From Fusobacterium varium (GTDB taxonomy: Bacteria; Fusobacteriota; Fusobacteriia; Fusobacteriales; Fusobacteriaceae), in NCBI GenBank assembly GCA_900637705.1, contig LR134390.1, positions 1,550,001-1,614,000 on the forward strand: a DNA stretch of 64,000 bases. Direction: 5' to 3'. A program made the position numbers and the translations under genes. Numbering within the stretch: position 1 is the first letter of the stretch; each line of letters starts with the position of its first letter. A model generated the notes under the pieces. The model saw nothing but the letters and a program-made list of their open reading frames with translations, was not told the DNA's origin and ran no database searches. Shown piece after piece: positions 46,333 to 56,167 of this stretch.

Positions 46333-46451
46333 TTTTTTTATTACTCTTTTATTCCCATAATATATTTCGTATTTAAAATCAAATATATATTTTATTAAGT
46401 GCTTAATATCAGTACAAATAATATAATTATAAAATAATTTTACATTATTTA

Positions 46452-46480
46452 TTGACATATCAAAAGAATTATTATATTAT
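46452..46480 (+). promoter_or_regulatory. Promoter of sulfatase-symporter operon
   Basis: TTGACA, 17 bp, TATTAT, 51 bp before the sulfatase start. Confidence 0.65.
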
Positions 46481-46531
46481 AATCTTATAATTAATTCGTT
46501 ATATAAATCAATTATTTTAAGGAGATATTTT

Positions 46532-48106
46532 ATGAAAAAAAGACCTAATATTTTGTTGATAACTAGTGATCAACAACATTTTAATACTATAGGTGCTTTT
46601 AACAAGGAAATCTTTACTCCTAATCTTGATAGATTAGTTAAAGAAGGAACTACTTTTGACAGAGCATACTGTCCAAATCCTACATGCACTCCTACTAGAG
46701 CATCTATTATTACAGGAAAATATCCAAGTCAACATGGAGCATGGACTTTAGGTACTAAGTTATCTGAAACTGAAAATACAATAGGAAATGTATTGAGAGA
46801 AAATGGTTACAAAAGTGCATTGATAGGAAAAGCACATTTTCAACCACTAGCATCTACTGAAGAATTTCCATCTTTAGAGGCTTACCCTTATTTACAGGAC
46901 CTTGAATTCTGGAAGAATTATAAAGAAAAATTTTATGGATTCGACCATGTTGAACTTGCAAGAAATCATACTAATGAATCTCATGTAGGGCAACATTATG
47001 CTATATGGTTGGAAGAAAAAGGCTGTAAAAATTGGAGAGATTATTATCTGAGCCCTACTGGAAATATGAGCGAAGAAGAATATCCAAGATTAGAAATTTT
47101 AGTAGAAAAAGAAGGAAATATTCTCAATAGCAGGAGAAATTGGGGAAAATGGGAAATTCCTGAAGAATATCACTATAATTCATGGATAGCTGAAAGATGT
47201 AATAGTATGCTTGAAGAATACAAAGATAATAATGAAAATTTCTTTCTTTGGGCAAGTTTCTTTGATCCTCACCCTGAGTATTTTGTTCCTGAACCTTGGG
47301 CATCTATGTATGATCCAGAAACCCTTACTATAGATGAAGATACTCTAAATGATGATCATAAGTACAATCCTCCTCATTTTAAAAAGACGCAGGAAAAAAA
47401 TCCTGATTTCAGTGAATATAAAGAAACTGGATTTGGTATCCATGGTATGCATTCTCATCTTCAAAAGAAAGAAGATATTAAAAAAGACCTTGCTTTATAC
47501 TATGGAATGGTTTCAATGATGGATAAATATATAGGTAAAATTCTAGATAAATTAGAAGAATTAGGTCTTGCTGAAGATACTATTATAGTTTTTACAACAG
47601 ATCATGGACATTTTGTAGGACAACATGGACTTATTAGAAAAGGTCCTTTTCATTATGAAGATCTTATCAAAATACCTTTTATTGTAAAATATCCTGGTTT
47701 TGTTCCTGAAAATAAAGTATCTCATTCCCTTCAATCATTAGTAGATCTTGCTCCTACTTTTTTAAGTATATGTGGAATAAAAATACCATATGATATGACT
47801 GGAATAGATCAAACTAAAGCTTGGTATGATGAAAACAAAAAACTTAGGGACCATATTATTTGTGAAAATCATCATGAACCTACTACAATACATTTAAAAA
47901 CTTATGTTGATGAGAGATATAAGTTAACTGTATATTATAATCAGACATATGGAGAACTCTTTGACTTGAAAGAAGATCCTAAAGAATTAAATAATTTATG
48001 GGATAATAAAGAATATAAAGAACTGAAAAGTGAGCTACTTTTAAAATATATTTGGGCAGAACTTGGAAAAGAACCAATGTGGATGCCAAGAATAAAACAG
48101 GCTTAA
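46532..48106 (+). CDS. Sulfatase-family hydrolase (YidJ-like)
   Basis: 524 residues, cytosolic (no signal peptide). RPNILLITSDQQHFNTIG provides the metal Asp. CPNPTCTPTRASIITGKYP contains the C-T-P-T-R core in which the Cys becomes formylglycine; as a Cys-type enzyme in an anaerobe it would need a radical-SAM maturase, not seen here. VFTTDHGHFVGQHGL holds further metal ligands. It releases sulfate (or phosphate) from an organic ester. Symporter and ROK regulator genes follow, as expected for uptake and use of a sulfated sugar or amine. Confidence 0.9.
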   Translation: MKKRPNILLITSDQQHFNTIGAFNKEIFTPNLDRLVKEGTTFDRAYCPNPTCTPTRASIITGKYPSQHGAWTLGTKLSETENTIGNVLRENGYKSALIGKAHFQPLASTEEFPSLEAYPYLQDLEFWKNYKEKFYGFDHVELARNHTNESHVGQHYAIWLEEKGCKNWRDYYLSPTGNMSEEEYPRLEILVEKEGNILNSRRNWGKWEIPEEYHYNSWIAERCNSMLEEYKDNNENFFLWASFFDPHPEYFVPEPWASMYDPETLTIDEDTLNDDHKYNPPHFKKTQEKNPDFSEYKETGFGIHGMHSHLQKKEDIKKDLALYYGMVSMMDKYIGKILDKLEELGLAEDTIIVFTTDHGHFVGQHGLIRKGPFHYEDLIKIPFIVKYPGFVPENKVSHSLQSLVDLAPTFLSICGIKIPYDMTGIDQTKAWYDENKKLRDHIICENHHEPTTIHLKTYVDERYKLTVYYNQTYGELFDLKEDPKELNNLWDNKEYKELKSELLLKYIWAELGKEPMWMPRIKQA

Positions 48107-48145
48107 GAATATATCTTAATAATACATATTTAAAAGGGGTGAAAT

Positions 48146-49867
48146 ATGAATCTATTGGCAGTGGTTACATTTATTTTCTTTACTGCACTGGTTGCAGTAA
48201 TATCTTGGTATCTTACAAAAAATGAAAATCTTGATTCTAACAGTGGGTATTTTTTAGGTGGTAGAAGTTTAAGTGGTGTGGTTATAGCTGGTTCATTATT
48301 GCTTACTAACCTTTCAACAGAACAGTTGGTAGGAATGAATGGAAATGCATTTATGGGAGGGCTATCTGTAATTGGATATGAGGTAACTTCTGGTATTACT
48401 TTGATATTTATGGGATTATATTTTCTTCCAAGATATCTTACAAGTGGATTTACAACTGTTCCTCAATTTCTTGAAGAAAGATATGATAAGGGAACAAGAA
48501 ATATAGTAGCAATTCTATTTTTAATAAGTCTTGGAATTATCTTTCTGCCAGTAGTATTATATTCTGGTGGAGTTGCTTTAAACTCTCTATTTAATGTATC
48601 AGCTATGTTTGGAATATCAGAACAGGCTGCTCTTGTCCTTACTATATGGGGAATAGGTATCATTGGAGGAATATATGCTATATTTGGTGGCTTAAAAGCA
48701 GTTGCTGTTTCTGATACTATCAATGGTATTGGACTTATAGCTGGAGGAATACTTATTCCTGTTTTAGGATTAAAAGCTTTAGGAGATGGAAATTTTACAC
48801 AGGGAATAGAAAAATTAATAATCAATCACCCAGAAAAATTAAATGCTATAGGTGATGCCACTGCACCAGTTCCATTTTCTACACTTTTTACAGGAATTAT
48901 ATTAATCAATACTTTTTACTGGTGTACAAATCAAGCAATAGTACAGAGAGCCTTTGGAGCTAAAAGCTTAGCTGAAGGACAAAAAGGTGTTATATATGCT
49001 GGATTTTTGAAAATATTTGCACCTATAATACTAGCTATTCCTGGTATAATTGCTTTTCATCTATACGGAAATGAAATTACTAAAGGTGACTTCGCTTACC
49101 CTATACTTGTAAATAAGGTTCTTCCTACTCCTTTAGTAGGATTCTTTGGAGCAGTACTTTTTGGAGCTATTTTAAGTTCTTTTAACTCTGCTTTAAACTC
49201 TGCTTCAACATTATTCTGTTTGGACTTGTACAAACCTATGGTCAATCCAAATATAGAAGATAAAAAACTTGTAACAGTTGGAAAGATATTTGGAACTGTT
49301 CTTGGAATTCTTGCTATTTTAGTTGCTCCTTATATAGTAAACGCACCAAATGGACTATTTGAATTTATGAAAAAATTCATGGGATTTTTCAATGTTCCAA
49401 CTCTTGTAATAGTATTTGTAGGTTTTTTCTCAAGAAAAATTCCTGCTATTGCAGCTAAAGTCGCTATCTTTGTATTCATGTTTCTATATGGTATGATGCA
49501 GTTTGTATATAAAGTAAATATAAGTTTCCTTCATGTATTAGGTATGCTGTTTGTTCTTTGTGTTATAATTATGGTTATTATTGGATACATAGCTCCTATG
49601 AAAACTCCATATGTACAAAGTATAAAAAATGAAATTTCTCTGACACATTGGAGATATGCAAAACCTATGAGTGCTCTTATAGTAACAACAACTATATATG
49701 TCTATACACTTCTTTCTCACAGTGGTTTAGTTGGATTTACAGAAAATATTGGAAATAGATTTATGATAATAACAGCTGTCTATATTGTTTTATCTGCTGT
49801 ACTATTTGTTCTAGTAGATAAAATGGGAATGGCTAAAACAAAAGAAACAGTAAAACAAACTATATAA
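48146..49867 (+). CDS. Sodium:solute symporter (YidK-like)
   Basis: 573 residues, about 14 membrane helices. SSS motifs: SGYFLGGRSLSGVVIAGSLLLTNLSTEQLVGMNG, FTTVPQFLEERY, FYWCTNQAIVQRAFGAKS, and GAVLFGAILSSFNSALNSAS, which lines the sodium site. In E. coli yidJ (sulfatase) and yidK (SSS transporter) are also adjacent, supporting import of the sulfatase substrate. It starts 39 bp after the sulfatase stop with AAGGGGTG as ribosome site. Unlike the symporter at 25388 it has no winged-helix tail. Confidence 0.9.
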   Translation: MNLLAVVTFIFFTALVAVISWYLTKNENLDSNSGYFLGGRSLSGVVIAGSLLLTNLSTEQLVGMNGNAFMGGLSVIGYEVTSGITLIFMGLYFLPRYLTSGFTTVPQFLEERYDKGTRNIVAILFLISLGIIFLPVVLYSGGVALNSLFNVSAMFGISEQAALVLTIWGIGIIGGIYAIFGGLKAVAVSDTINGIGLIAGGILIPVLGLKALGDGNFTQGIEKLIINHPEKLNAIGDATAPVPFSTLFTGIILINTFYWCTNQAIVQRAFGAKSLAEGQKGVIYAGFLKIFAPIILAIPGIIAFHLYGNEITKGDFAYPILVNKVLPTPLVGFFGAVLFGAILSSFNSALNSASTLFCLDLYKPMVNPNIEDKKLVTVGKIFGTVLGILAILVAPYIVNAPNGLFEFMKKFMGFFNVPTLVIVFVGFFSRKIPAIAAKVAIFVFMFLYGMMQFVYKVNISFLHVLGMLFVLCVIIMVIIGYIAPMKTPYVQSIKNEISLTHWRYAKPMSALIVTTTIYVYTLLSHSGLVGFTENIGNRFMIITAVYIVLSAVLFVLVDKMGMAKTKETVKQTI

Positions 49868-49881
49868 TAAAAATAACCAAA

Positions 49882-50272
49882 TTAGAAAAATACAAATATA
49901 AAATCTAAAAATTAAAAAAGCAATATAACTTTAAAATAGTTTCATTCTATAAAATACTGAAGTGAAGATTTGATTCTTTTATTTCAGTATTTTTTATTTA
50001 ACAGAGAAAAATAAATTAGAAAAATACAAAATATAAAATCTAAAAATCAAAAAAGCAATATAACTTTAAAATAGTTTCATTCTATAAAATACTGAAGTGA
50101 AGATTTGATTCTTTTATTTCAGTATTTTTTATTTAACAGAGAAAAATAAATTAGAAAAATATAAAATCAAAAAACTAAAAATTAAAAAAGTAATATAACT
50201 TTAAAATAGTTTCATCACATAAAATACTGAAGTGAAGATTTGATTCTTTTATTTCAGTATTTTTTTATAAAA
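49882..50272. repeat. Three tandem 134-bp repeats, each with a terminator hairpin
   Basis: Copies begin at 49882, 50016 and 50151 with TTAGAAAAATA. Each ends with AAAATACTGAA...TTTCAGTATTTTT, a hairpin with T-run. Copies 1 and 2 are nearly identical; copy 3 has drifted. They separate the convergent symporter and ROK genes and form a triple terminator. Confidence 0.9.
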
Positions 50273-50334
50273 ACAAATAATAAAAAAGACTGTAAAAATC
50301 AGCAAAAATTACTAATCTCTAGCAGTCTATATCT

Positions 50335-51515
50335 TTATAGCATGTAAAATCTCTCTTTTAGCACCGAAAATATTGGTGCACATCTTTCCTCTTTCTCAGA
50401 AATAGTACTCACAGATATTATCTTTTTAAAATCAAATATCTGTTTATTATGAATATATCCAAAAAGATAATTAATAAATACATCATTTTTAAAAATATTT
50501 CCACATAAAACTATTTTTTTAGGATAAAATAAAGTGAACATATTTAATATGAGCACTGCTAAATAATCTGCTGCCTCCTGAAGTATTTTTAATACTATTA
50601 TCTCACCTGACTCAGCAGCTTTAAGTACAGTGTCAAAAGAAAGGTTAGATTTATTTCCAAATGTCATTGAATATATAATTGGAGTGCTCTCTTTAGAGTA
50701 TCTTCTTTCAATTTTCTCTAAAATAGCTCTTTCTGAATAATTATTTTCAAAACAGCCTTTTCTTTTACACACAGGACATATATTTTCATCATTATTGATT
50801 ATTGAATGCCCTATTTCTCCACTTAATGAAGATTCTTTTTTAAAAAGCTCACTTTGAATAACCAGACTTCCTCCTACTCCTGTTCCATATTTTAGAAAAA
50901 AGAAATCAGAAAATTCATCATCTAAAAACATTTGATAAATAGCCAAATTTTTTACATTATTATTTACATAAATTGGAATTTCTAACTTATCTTCCATTAT
51001 TTTTTTAAAGGTACAGACTCATTCCAGAATCCAATGAAATTCATAGTAGACCCAGTATTAAAATCAATAGCTCCCACTATACTTATTCCTATACCCAGAA
51101 GTTCTTTTTTATTCAGATTATTTTCAGTTATAAAATTTTTTATTTCATCTATAAGTTCATTTATAAAAATATATGCCTCTGAAGTATCCCTATTAAAATA
51201 TTTTTGTGCTTCCACATCTCCTTTCAAGTTAGTGAGAGTAAGGGAGAAAAAATTATTTTTTATATCTACTCCTATTATTTTTTTGTAATCATAATTTATA
51301 GATAAAAGTACTTTTTTCCTTCCTGGTTTATCACTGTTAACCTCTCCAAGTTCTTTTATTATTCCTTGCTCCAACAAATCAGAACAAATTTCTGTAAGTG
51401 TACTTGGGGAAAGGTTTATAATTTCTGAAAGATCTTTTTTAGATGTATTATTGTTTTTTCTCAGTGCATTTAATATCTTAGAAATATTTCTTTTTTTTAT
51501 ATCCTTTATTTTCAT
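50335..51515 (-). CDS. ROK-family transcriptional regulator, frameshifted at 51000-51006
   Basis: Two frames: 51515-50997 holds the winged-helix DNA-binding part (KDLSEIINLSPSTLTEICSDLLEQGIIKE) and the first ROK half (IIGVDIKNNFFSLTLTNLKG); 50997-50335 holds the second half (YGTGVGGSLVIQSELF, the SGEIGHSIIN segment, and Cys-rich CPVCKRKGCFEN). The minus strand has seven A at the junction; eight would give VPLKKIMEDKLEIPIYVNNN and an intact protein of about 393 residues. ROK repressors respond to sugars; location opposite the sulfatase-symporter pair suggests it controls them. Start at 51515 after AAGGGTGG. Confidence 0.85.
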
Positions 51516-51533
51516 TGAAACCACCCTTTTATA

Positions 51534-51553
51534 ATGCTAATATATTATAGCAT
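51534..51553. promoter_or_regulatory. Palindrome over the ROK promoter, candidate operator
   Basis: ATGCTA-N8-TAGCAT overlaps a TATAAT on the minus strand just upstream of the ROK start. It may be autoregulatory; I found no copy upstream of the sulfatase. Confidence 0.45.
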
Positions 51554-51718
51554 AGAGAAAGGAAATATTGTAAAATAAAAATTAAGTTCAATTTAAAAAA
51601 GTTTCAACAATTTTGTATTTTTTTCGTCTAATATATTGTTGTAAAAATTATTGTAAAAAAGGAATAGCTTTATAACTTATTAATATAAATAATAGCAACA
51701 CTCAACAAGGAGGCATCA

Positions 51719-52681
51719 ATGGAAAATCTAAAAGAACAAATTGAAATTGAAAAAGAGAATATTCTTTCTCTGAAAAAAGAAATTGAGAAAAAAATAATTG
51801 GTCAAGAGGACATGGTAAGAAAAATTCTTATTGGTATTCTTACTGGTAATCATATCCTTTTGGAAGGACTTCCAGGATTGGCAAAATCTTTAACTGTAAA
51901 TACTTTAGCACAGACATTAGGATTAAAGTTTGCCAGAATACAATTTACACCTGATCTTCTTCCCAGCGACATCATAGGTACTGAAATATATAATGAAAAA
52001 ACTGGTGAATTTTATACTAAAAAGGGACCTATCTTTGCCAACATAATACTTGCAGATGAAATCAACAGAGCTCCTGCTAAGGTGCAATCAGCACTGCTTG
52101 AAGCTATGCAGGAAAAACAGATTACAATAGCCAACGAAACTTTTAAACTGGACAGACCATTTATTGTACTTGCTACACAAAACCCTATTGAACAAGATGG
52201 TACTTATCCTTTGCCAGAAGCACAACAGGACAGATTCTTAATGAAAGTAAAAATTGAATATCCTACAAAATCAGAGGAAAAAGATATGCTTAAACTTCTT
52301 ACTTCTGTATCTGATTTTGATTCTATTCAAATAAATGAAATATTAAATAAAGACAGAATAGAAAAAATCAAACAAATTATAAGAGAAATTCATATAGATG
52401 AAAAACTTATGGATTATATTCTTGATATTGTATTTAAAACAAGAGAAACTAATAATTATATCGCCTGTGGAGCATCACCAAGAGCTTCAATAGCACTTGT
52501 TGTATCTGCTAAGGCAAATGCTTTCCTAGAAGGAAGAGATCATGTTATTCCTCAGGATATAAAAAGAGTTATCTTTGATGTACTTCGTCATAGAATGATT
52601 CTTACATATGAGGCAGAAGCTGAAGGGAAAAAAGTAGAAGATATCATTACTGATATACTTGAAATAGTTGAACTGCCATAG
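51719..52681 (+). CDS. MoxR-family AAA+ ATPase (Bat operon)
   Basis: 320 residues. Walker A GLPGLAKS, Walker B ILADEINRAP, sensor ATQNPIEQDGTYPLPEAQQDRF, and a C-terminal lid (YIACGASPRASIALVVSAKANAFLEGRDHVIPQDIKRV) typical of the MRP/MoxR subgroup. MoxR ATPases act as chaperones with DUF58 and VWA partners, all encoded next. Ribosome site AAGGAGG. First gene of an eight-gene operon with overlapping or closely spaced frames. Confidence 0.93.
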   Translation: MENLKEQIEIEKENILSLKKEIEKKIIGQEDMVRKILIGILTGNHILLEGLPGLAKSLTVNTLAQTLGLKFARIQFTPDLLPSDIIGTEIYNEKTGEFYTKKGPIFANIILADEINRAPAKVQSALLEAMQEKQITIANETFKLDRPFIVLATQNPIEQDGTYPLPEAQQDRFLMKVKIEYPTKSEEKDMLKLLTSVSDFDSIQINEILNKDRIEKIKQIIREIHIDEKLMDYILDIVFKTRETNNYIACGASPRASIALVVSAKANAFLEGRDHVIPQDIKRVIFDVLRHRMILTYEAEAEGKKVEDIITDILEIVELP

Positions 52682-52698
52682 TCTGAATAGGAGGAGTT

Positions 52699-53511
52699 AT
52701 GAACAGAGCAGAAATTCTAAAAAAAATAAAAAAAATAGAAATAGCTTCTTCCATACTTGCTGATGAATTGTTTGCAGGAAAATATCGTTCATATTTTAAG
52801 GGAAATGGAATGGAATTCTCTGATATACGAAGATATGCTCCTGGAGATGATGTTAAGAAAATAGACTGGAAAGTCAGTGCAAGACAGAGAAAAACTTATG
52901 TAAAAGAATTTACTGAGGAAAGAGAGCTTGCCATATTTCTTCTTATTGACATATCTAAATCAAATAGCTTTTATGCTAAAAAAGATTTATTATGCCAATT
53001 GGTAGGAAGTCTTGCATTCAGTGCCAATAAAAACAGTGATAAAGTAGGAGCTATTTTATTTACAGATAAAATAGAAAAGTTCATTCCATTGAAAAAAGGA
53101 AGAAATCATTCCCTCGTTATACTGGATAATTTATTAAGCTTTGAACCTCAAGGTAAAAAAACTGATATATCTAAAGCACTTGATTTTCTAAACAAAATAG
53201 CAAAAAGAAGAGCTATTGTATTTTTAATATCTGATTTTATAGACAAAGGTTATGAAAAATCTATGGCTGTCACAGCACAAAAACATGATCTTATTCCTAT
53301 AAGAATAGCAGATAGAAAATATGAAACACTTCCTAAAGGGGCTATATTCAACATGATAGATTCTGAAACAGGAGAAGAGATAGTAATAGAAAATTTTGAC
53401 AAAGATATTACACTTAATGAAGATATCCCTAAAAATATACTTAATCTTTATACTGATGAGGATTATATTGTTACTCTTTCTAATTTTTTCAAGAGAAGGA
53501 GGGCATTATGA
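52699..53511 (+). CDS. DUF58 domain protein (Bat operon)
   Basis: 270 residues. FSDIRRYAPGDDVKKIDWKVSARQRKTYVKEFTEERE is the DUF58 signature, followed by a VWA-like segment (IFLLIDISKSNSF with D-x-S-x-S, and IVFLISDFID). Normally encoded directly after MoxR and thought to be its partner. Its end overlaps the next start by 4 bp. Confidence 0.9.
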   Translation: MNRAEILKKIKKIEIASSILADELFAGKYRSYFKGNGMEFSDIRRYAPGDDVKKIDWKVSARQRKTYVKEFTEERELAIFLLIDISKSNSFYAKKDLLCQLVGSLAFSANKNSDKVGAILFTDKIEKFIPLKKGRNHSLVILDNLLSFEPQGKKTDISKALDFLNKIAKRRAIVFLISDFIDKGYEKSMAVTAQKHDLIPIRIADRKYETLPKGAIFNMIDSETGEEIVIENFDKDITLNEDIPKNILNLYTDEDYIVTLSNFFKRRRAL

Positions 53512-54224
53512 AAAAAATACTGATTGTAATTTTTATGACATTATCCCTTATTCTTTCAGCAAAGGATATTAATATTGGGGATACTGTTACTTTACAAATA
53601 ACAGGAGTATCTAAAGATAAAATAGTAAATTCTTTTAAAGATACAGAATTTTCCATTGAGAATATAAAAGATGGAAAAGATGGTGCAGTTATCCTTTCTG
53701 TAAAAGGGTTTAAAACTGGTAAAAATACAATAAATATAGGTAATAAAGAGATAAACATAGATATAAAATCATTACTGAGCCCTGAAGATAAAGAAATATT
53801 TATAAATCTCTCTGATGAGAGCAATAAAAATTTATTTCTTCATCAATTTCCATATGTGACTCTCATAAGTGTAATAACAGGAATTGGAGCTCTTGTGTTT
53901 ATTCTTTTGGGATTGAAAATAAAAAAAGATAAAACTGTCCTTCTTAATCCAGAAGAAAAATTTGAAAATGAAATGAATTCATTGTCAGATGACAAATGGT
54001 TCTATGAAATGAGTTATGCACTTAGAGAATATATAGATAGGAAATGTGGTTCTCACTTTATTAATGGTATTTATTCTCCAATAAAAAATCTTGACGATGA
54101 GGATATTCAATTCATTGAATGGCTTGATAATTACAAATTTTCTAAAAATAGAGATGGCTACTTCCAGCAGAGTAAAGATAAAGCTTTTGAAATATATAGA
54201 AAAATAAAGGAGGTAAAAGAATAA
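53508..54224 (+). CDS. Membrane-anchored protein of the Bat operon (DUF4381-like position)
   Basis: 238 residues. Signal peptide (MKKILIVIFMTLSLILSAK), a periplasmic beta domain (about 20-115), a membrane helix near 120-142 (VTLISVITGIGALVFILLGLKI), and a cytosolic helical tail (DDKWFYEMSYALREYIDRKCGSHFINGIYSP). This topology and position match the short BatD-like or DUF4381 proteins found between DUF58 and VWA genes. Function unknown. Confidence 0.6.
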   Translation: MKKILIVIFMTLSLILSAKDINIGDTVTLQITGVSKDKIVNSFKDTEFSIENIKDGKDGAVILSVKGFKTGKNTINIGNKEINIDIKSLLSPEDKEIFINLSDESNKNLFLHQFPYVTLISVITGIGALVFILLGLKIKKDKTVLLNPEEKFENEMNSLSDDKWFYEMSYALREYIDRKCGSHFINGIYSPIKNLDDEDIQFIEWLDNYKFSKNRDGYFQQSKDKAFEIYRKIKEVKE

Positions 54225-55183
54225 TGTTTAAATTTGCATCTCCATACTTCCTTATTCTAATACCTGTTGTCCTTTTTCTTTTTCTGAAAAAAAGAAAAAA
54301 TCAGGGTATTGAAGTTCCTGGAATAGAACCTATTAAAAATTTTAAATTAAAAACAAAAAAATATCTTATTGGAAAGTATCTAATACTTTTATCATTAATA
54401 TTAATGATAATCGCTTTAGCCAGACCTCAACTGCTGTCAGAAAATAGAATTGTAAAAAAAGATGGTATTGATATTGCTATCTCTTTGGACCTTTCTCAAT
54501 CTATGCTTCAAGAGGATTTCACACCAAATCGTCTGGAAAAAGCTAAAGAAGTTCTTGATGAATTTATAGATAAAAGAGGAAATGACAGATTATCTCTTAT
54601 TGTATTTGGTGGAGATGCCTATACAAAAGTTCCTCTCACATTTGACCATAATGTAATAAAAGAAATGACAAGAAAACTTACTGTTGATGATATAACAAGC
54701 AACACAAGAACAGCCATTGGTATGGGTATTGGAGTTGCTTTGAACAGATTAAAAGATTCTGAAGCTAAATCTAAAGTTATAATACTTTTAACTGATGGAG
54801 AAAATAACTCAGGAGAAATGAGTCCATCTGCTGCTGCTGATATTGCTAAGGAACTTGGTATAAAAATATATACTATTGGTATTGGAGCAAAAGAAATAAA
54901 AGTTCCTTCATTTTTTGGATATAAAACAGTTAAAAATACAGAACTTGATGAAAACATGCTGAAAAGTATAGCTGAAACTACTGGTGGAGAATATTTTAGA
55001 GCCAGTGACAGCAAAGAGTTTAAAGAAATTTTTAATAAAATAGATGCCTTGGAAAAAACAAAAATAGATGGAAGGACATTCTATGACAAACATGAGCTTT
55101 TTGAAAACTTATTAAAACTTTCTTTGATACTTTTAGTTTTAGGAATATTTTTTGAATATGTTTTCTATATCAGAATACCATAA
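54224..55183 (+). CDS. batA: VWA-domain membrane protein BatA
   Basis: 319 residues. Two N-terminal membrane helices (about 5-20 and 45-62), a VWA domain with the MIDAS motif SLDLSQSMLQEDF (D-x-S-x-S) and LLTDGENNSGEMS, and a C-terminal membrane helix (SLILLVLGIFFEYVFYI). Forms part of the Bacteroides-aerotolerance type complex with BatB. Start overlaps the previous stop by 1 bp. Confidence 0.88.
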   Translation: MFKFASPYFLILIPVVLFLFLKKRKNQGIEVPGIEPIKNFKLKTKKYLIGKYLILLSLILMIIALARPQLLSENRIVKKDGIDIAISLDLSQSMLQEDFTPNRLEKAKEVLDEFIDKRGNDRLSLIVFGGDAYTKVPLTFDHNVIKEMTRKLTVDDITSNTRTAIGMGIGVALNRLKDSEAKSKVIILLTDGENNSGEMSPSAAADIAKELGIKIYTIGIGAKEIKVPSFFGYKTVKNTELDENMLKSIAETTGGEYFRASDSKEFKEIFNKIDALEKTKIDGRTFYDKHELFENLLKLSLILLVLGIFFEYVFYIRIP

Positions 55184-55198
55184 TAAGAGGTGAATAAC

Positions 55199-56167
55199 TT
55201 GGAATTTGGAAATATAAATTATACTGTATATATAATAGTTCCTGCACTCATTCTCTTCTTTATGATAATTGGTATGAGTAAAAGAAACAGGATACTTGAT
55301 ATACTTAAATTAAAAAAATACAATTCTGTACAAATAATTAAAACTATACTTTTAACTTTAGGTGCAATTATGGTTGTCATAGCTTTGCTATCTCCTCAAA
55401 AACTTTTAGATGAAGATACTGTTGAAGTCAAGGGATTAAATATATATGCCCTTATTGATACATCAAGATCAATGATGGCTGAAGATGTCTATCCTAATAG
55501 ACTGGAAGCAGCAAAAAGAACTTTGGAAAATCTTCTTCAGGGTTTAAAAGGGGATAGAATAGGATTTATTCCTTTCTCTGACAGTGCTTATATACAAATG
55601 CCCCTTACTGATGATTATTCTATTGGTAAAAATTATATTAATGCTTTAGATACTAATTTAATTTCTGGTGGTGGAACAGAGCTTTATCAAGCTTTAGAAC
55701 TTGCTGAGAAATCTTTTAAAGAGATTAACAGTGACAATAAAACTATAATTATTCTTTCAGATGGTGGAGATTTTGATGAAAAATCTTTAAAATTTGTAAA
55801 AGATAATAAGATGAATGTTTTTTCAATAGGTATAGGTACTGAAGAAGGAACTATAATTCCTGAATATGTCAATGGTAAAAAGGTTGGCTTCATAAAAGAT
55901 CAAAATGGTTCAGCTGTTATAAGCAAGCTTAATTCTGATTTTTTAAAGAAACTTTCTTCAGAAAGTGATGGAAAATACTATGAAGTAAATAATCTTAAAG
56001 ATGATTCTTCTAATTTCTTTAAGGATACTATTAATTTAGAAAGAAAAAATCAAAGAAATGAAAGTATGAAAATATATAAAAGATATTTTCAAATACCTTT
56101 GAGTATTGGAATACTTTTTATCCTTCTTGGCTATTTCATAAGGGGAGGGGCAAAAGATGAAAAATAA
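55199..56167 (+). CDS. batB: VWA-domain membrane protein BatB
   Basis: 322 residues starting at TTG (55199), chosen because AGAGGTG lies 6 bp before it; an in-frame GTG at 55190 has no ribosome site. N-terminal membrane helices, MIDAS ALIDTSRSMMAEDVYPNR, ILSDGGDFDE, and a C-terminal helix (IPLSIGILFILLGYFI). Paralogue of BatA with the same topology. Confidence 0.87.
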   Translation: MEFGNINYTVYIIVPALILFFMIIGMSKRNRILDILKLKKYNSVQIIKTILLTLGAIMVVIALLSPQKLLDEDTVEVKGLNIYALIDTSRSMMAEDVYPNRLEAAKRTLENLLQGLKGDRIGFIPFSDSAYIQMPLTDDYSIGKNYINALDTNLISGGGTELYQALELAEKSFKEINSDNKTIIILSDGGDFDEKSLKFVKDNKMNVFSIGIGTEEGTIIPEYVNGKKVGFIKDQNGSAVISKLNSDFLKKLSSESDGKYYEVNNLKDDSSNFFKDTINLERKNQRNESMKIYKRYFQIPLSIGILFILLGYFIRGGAKDEK

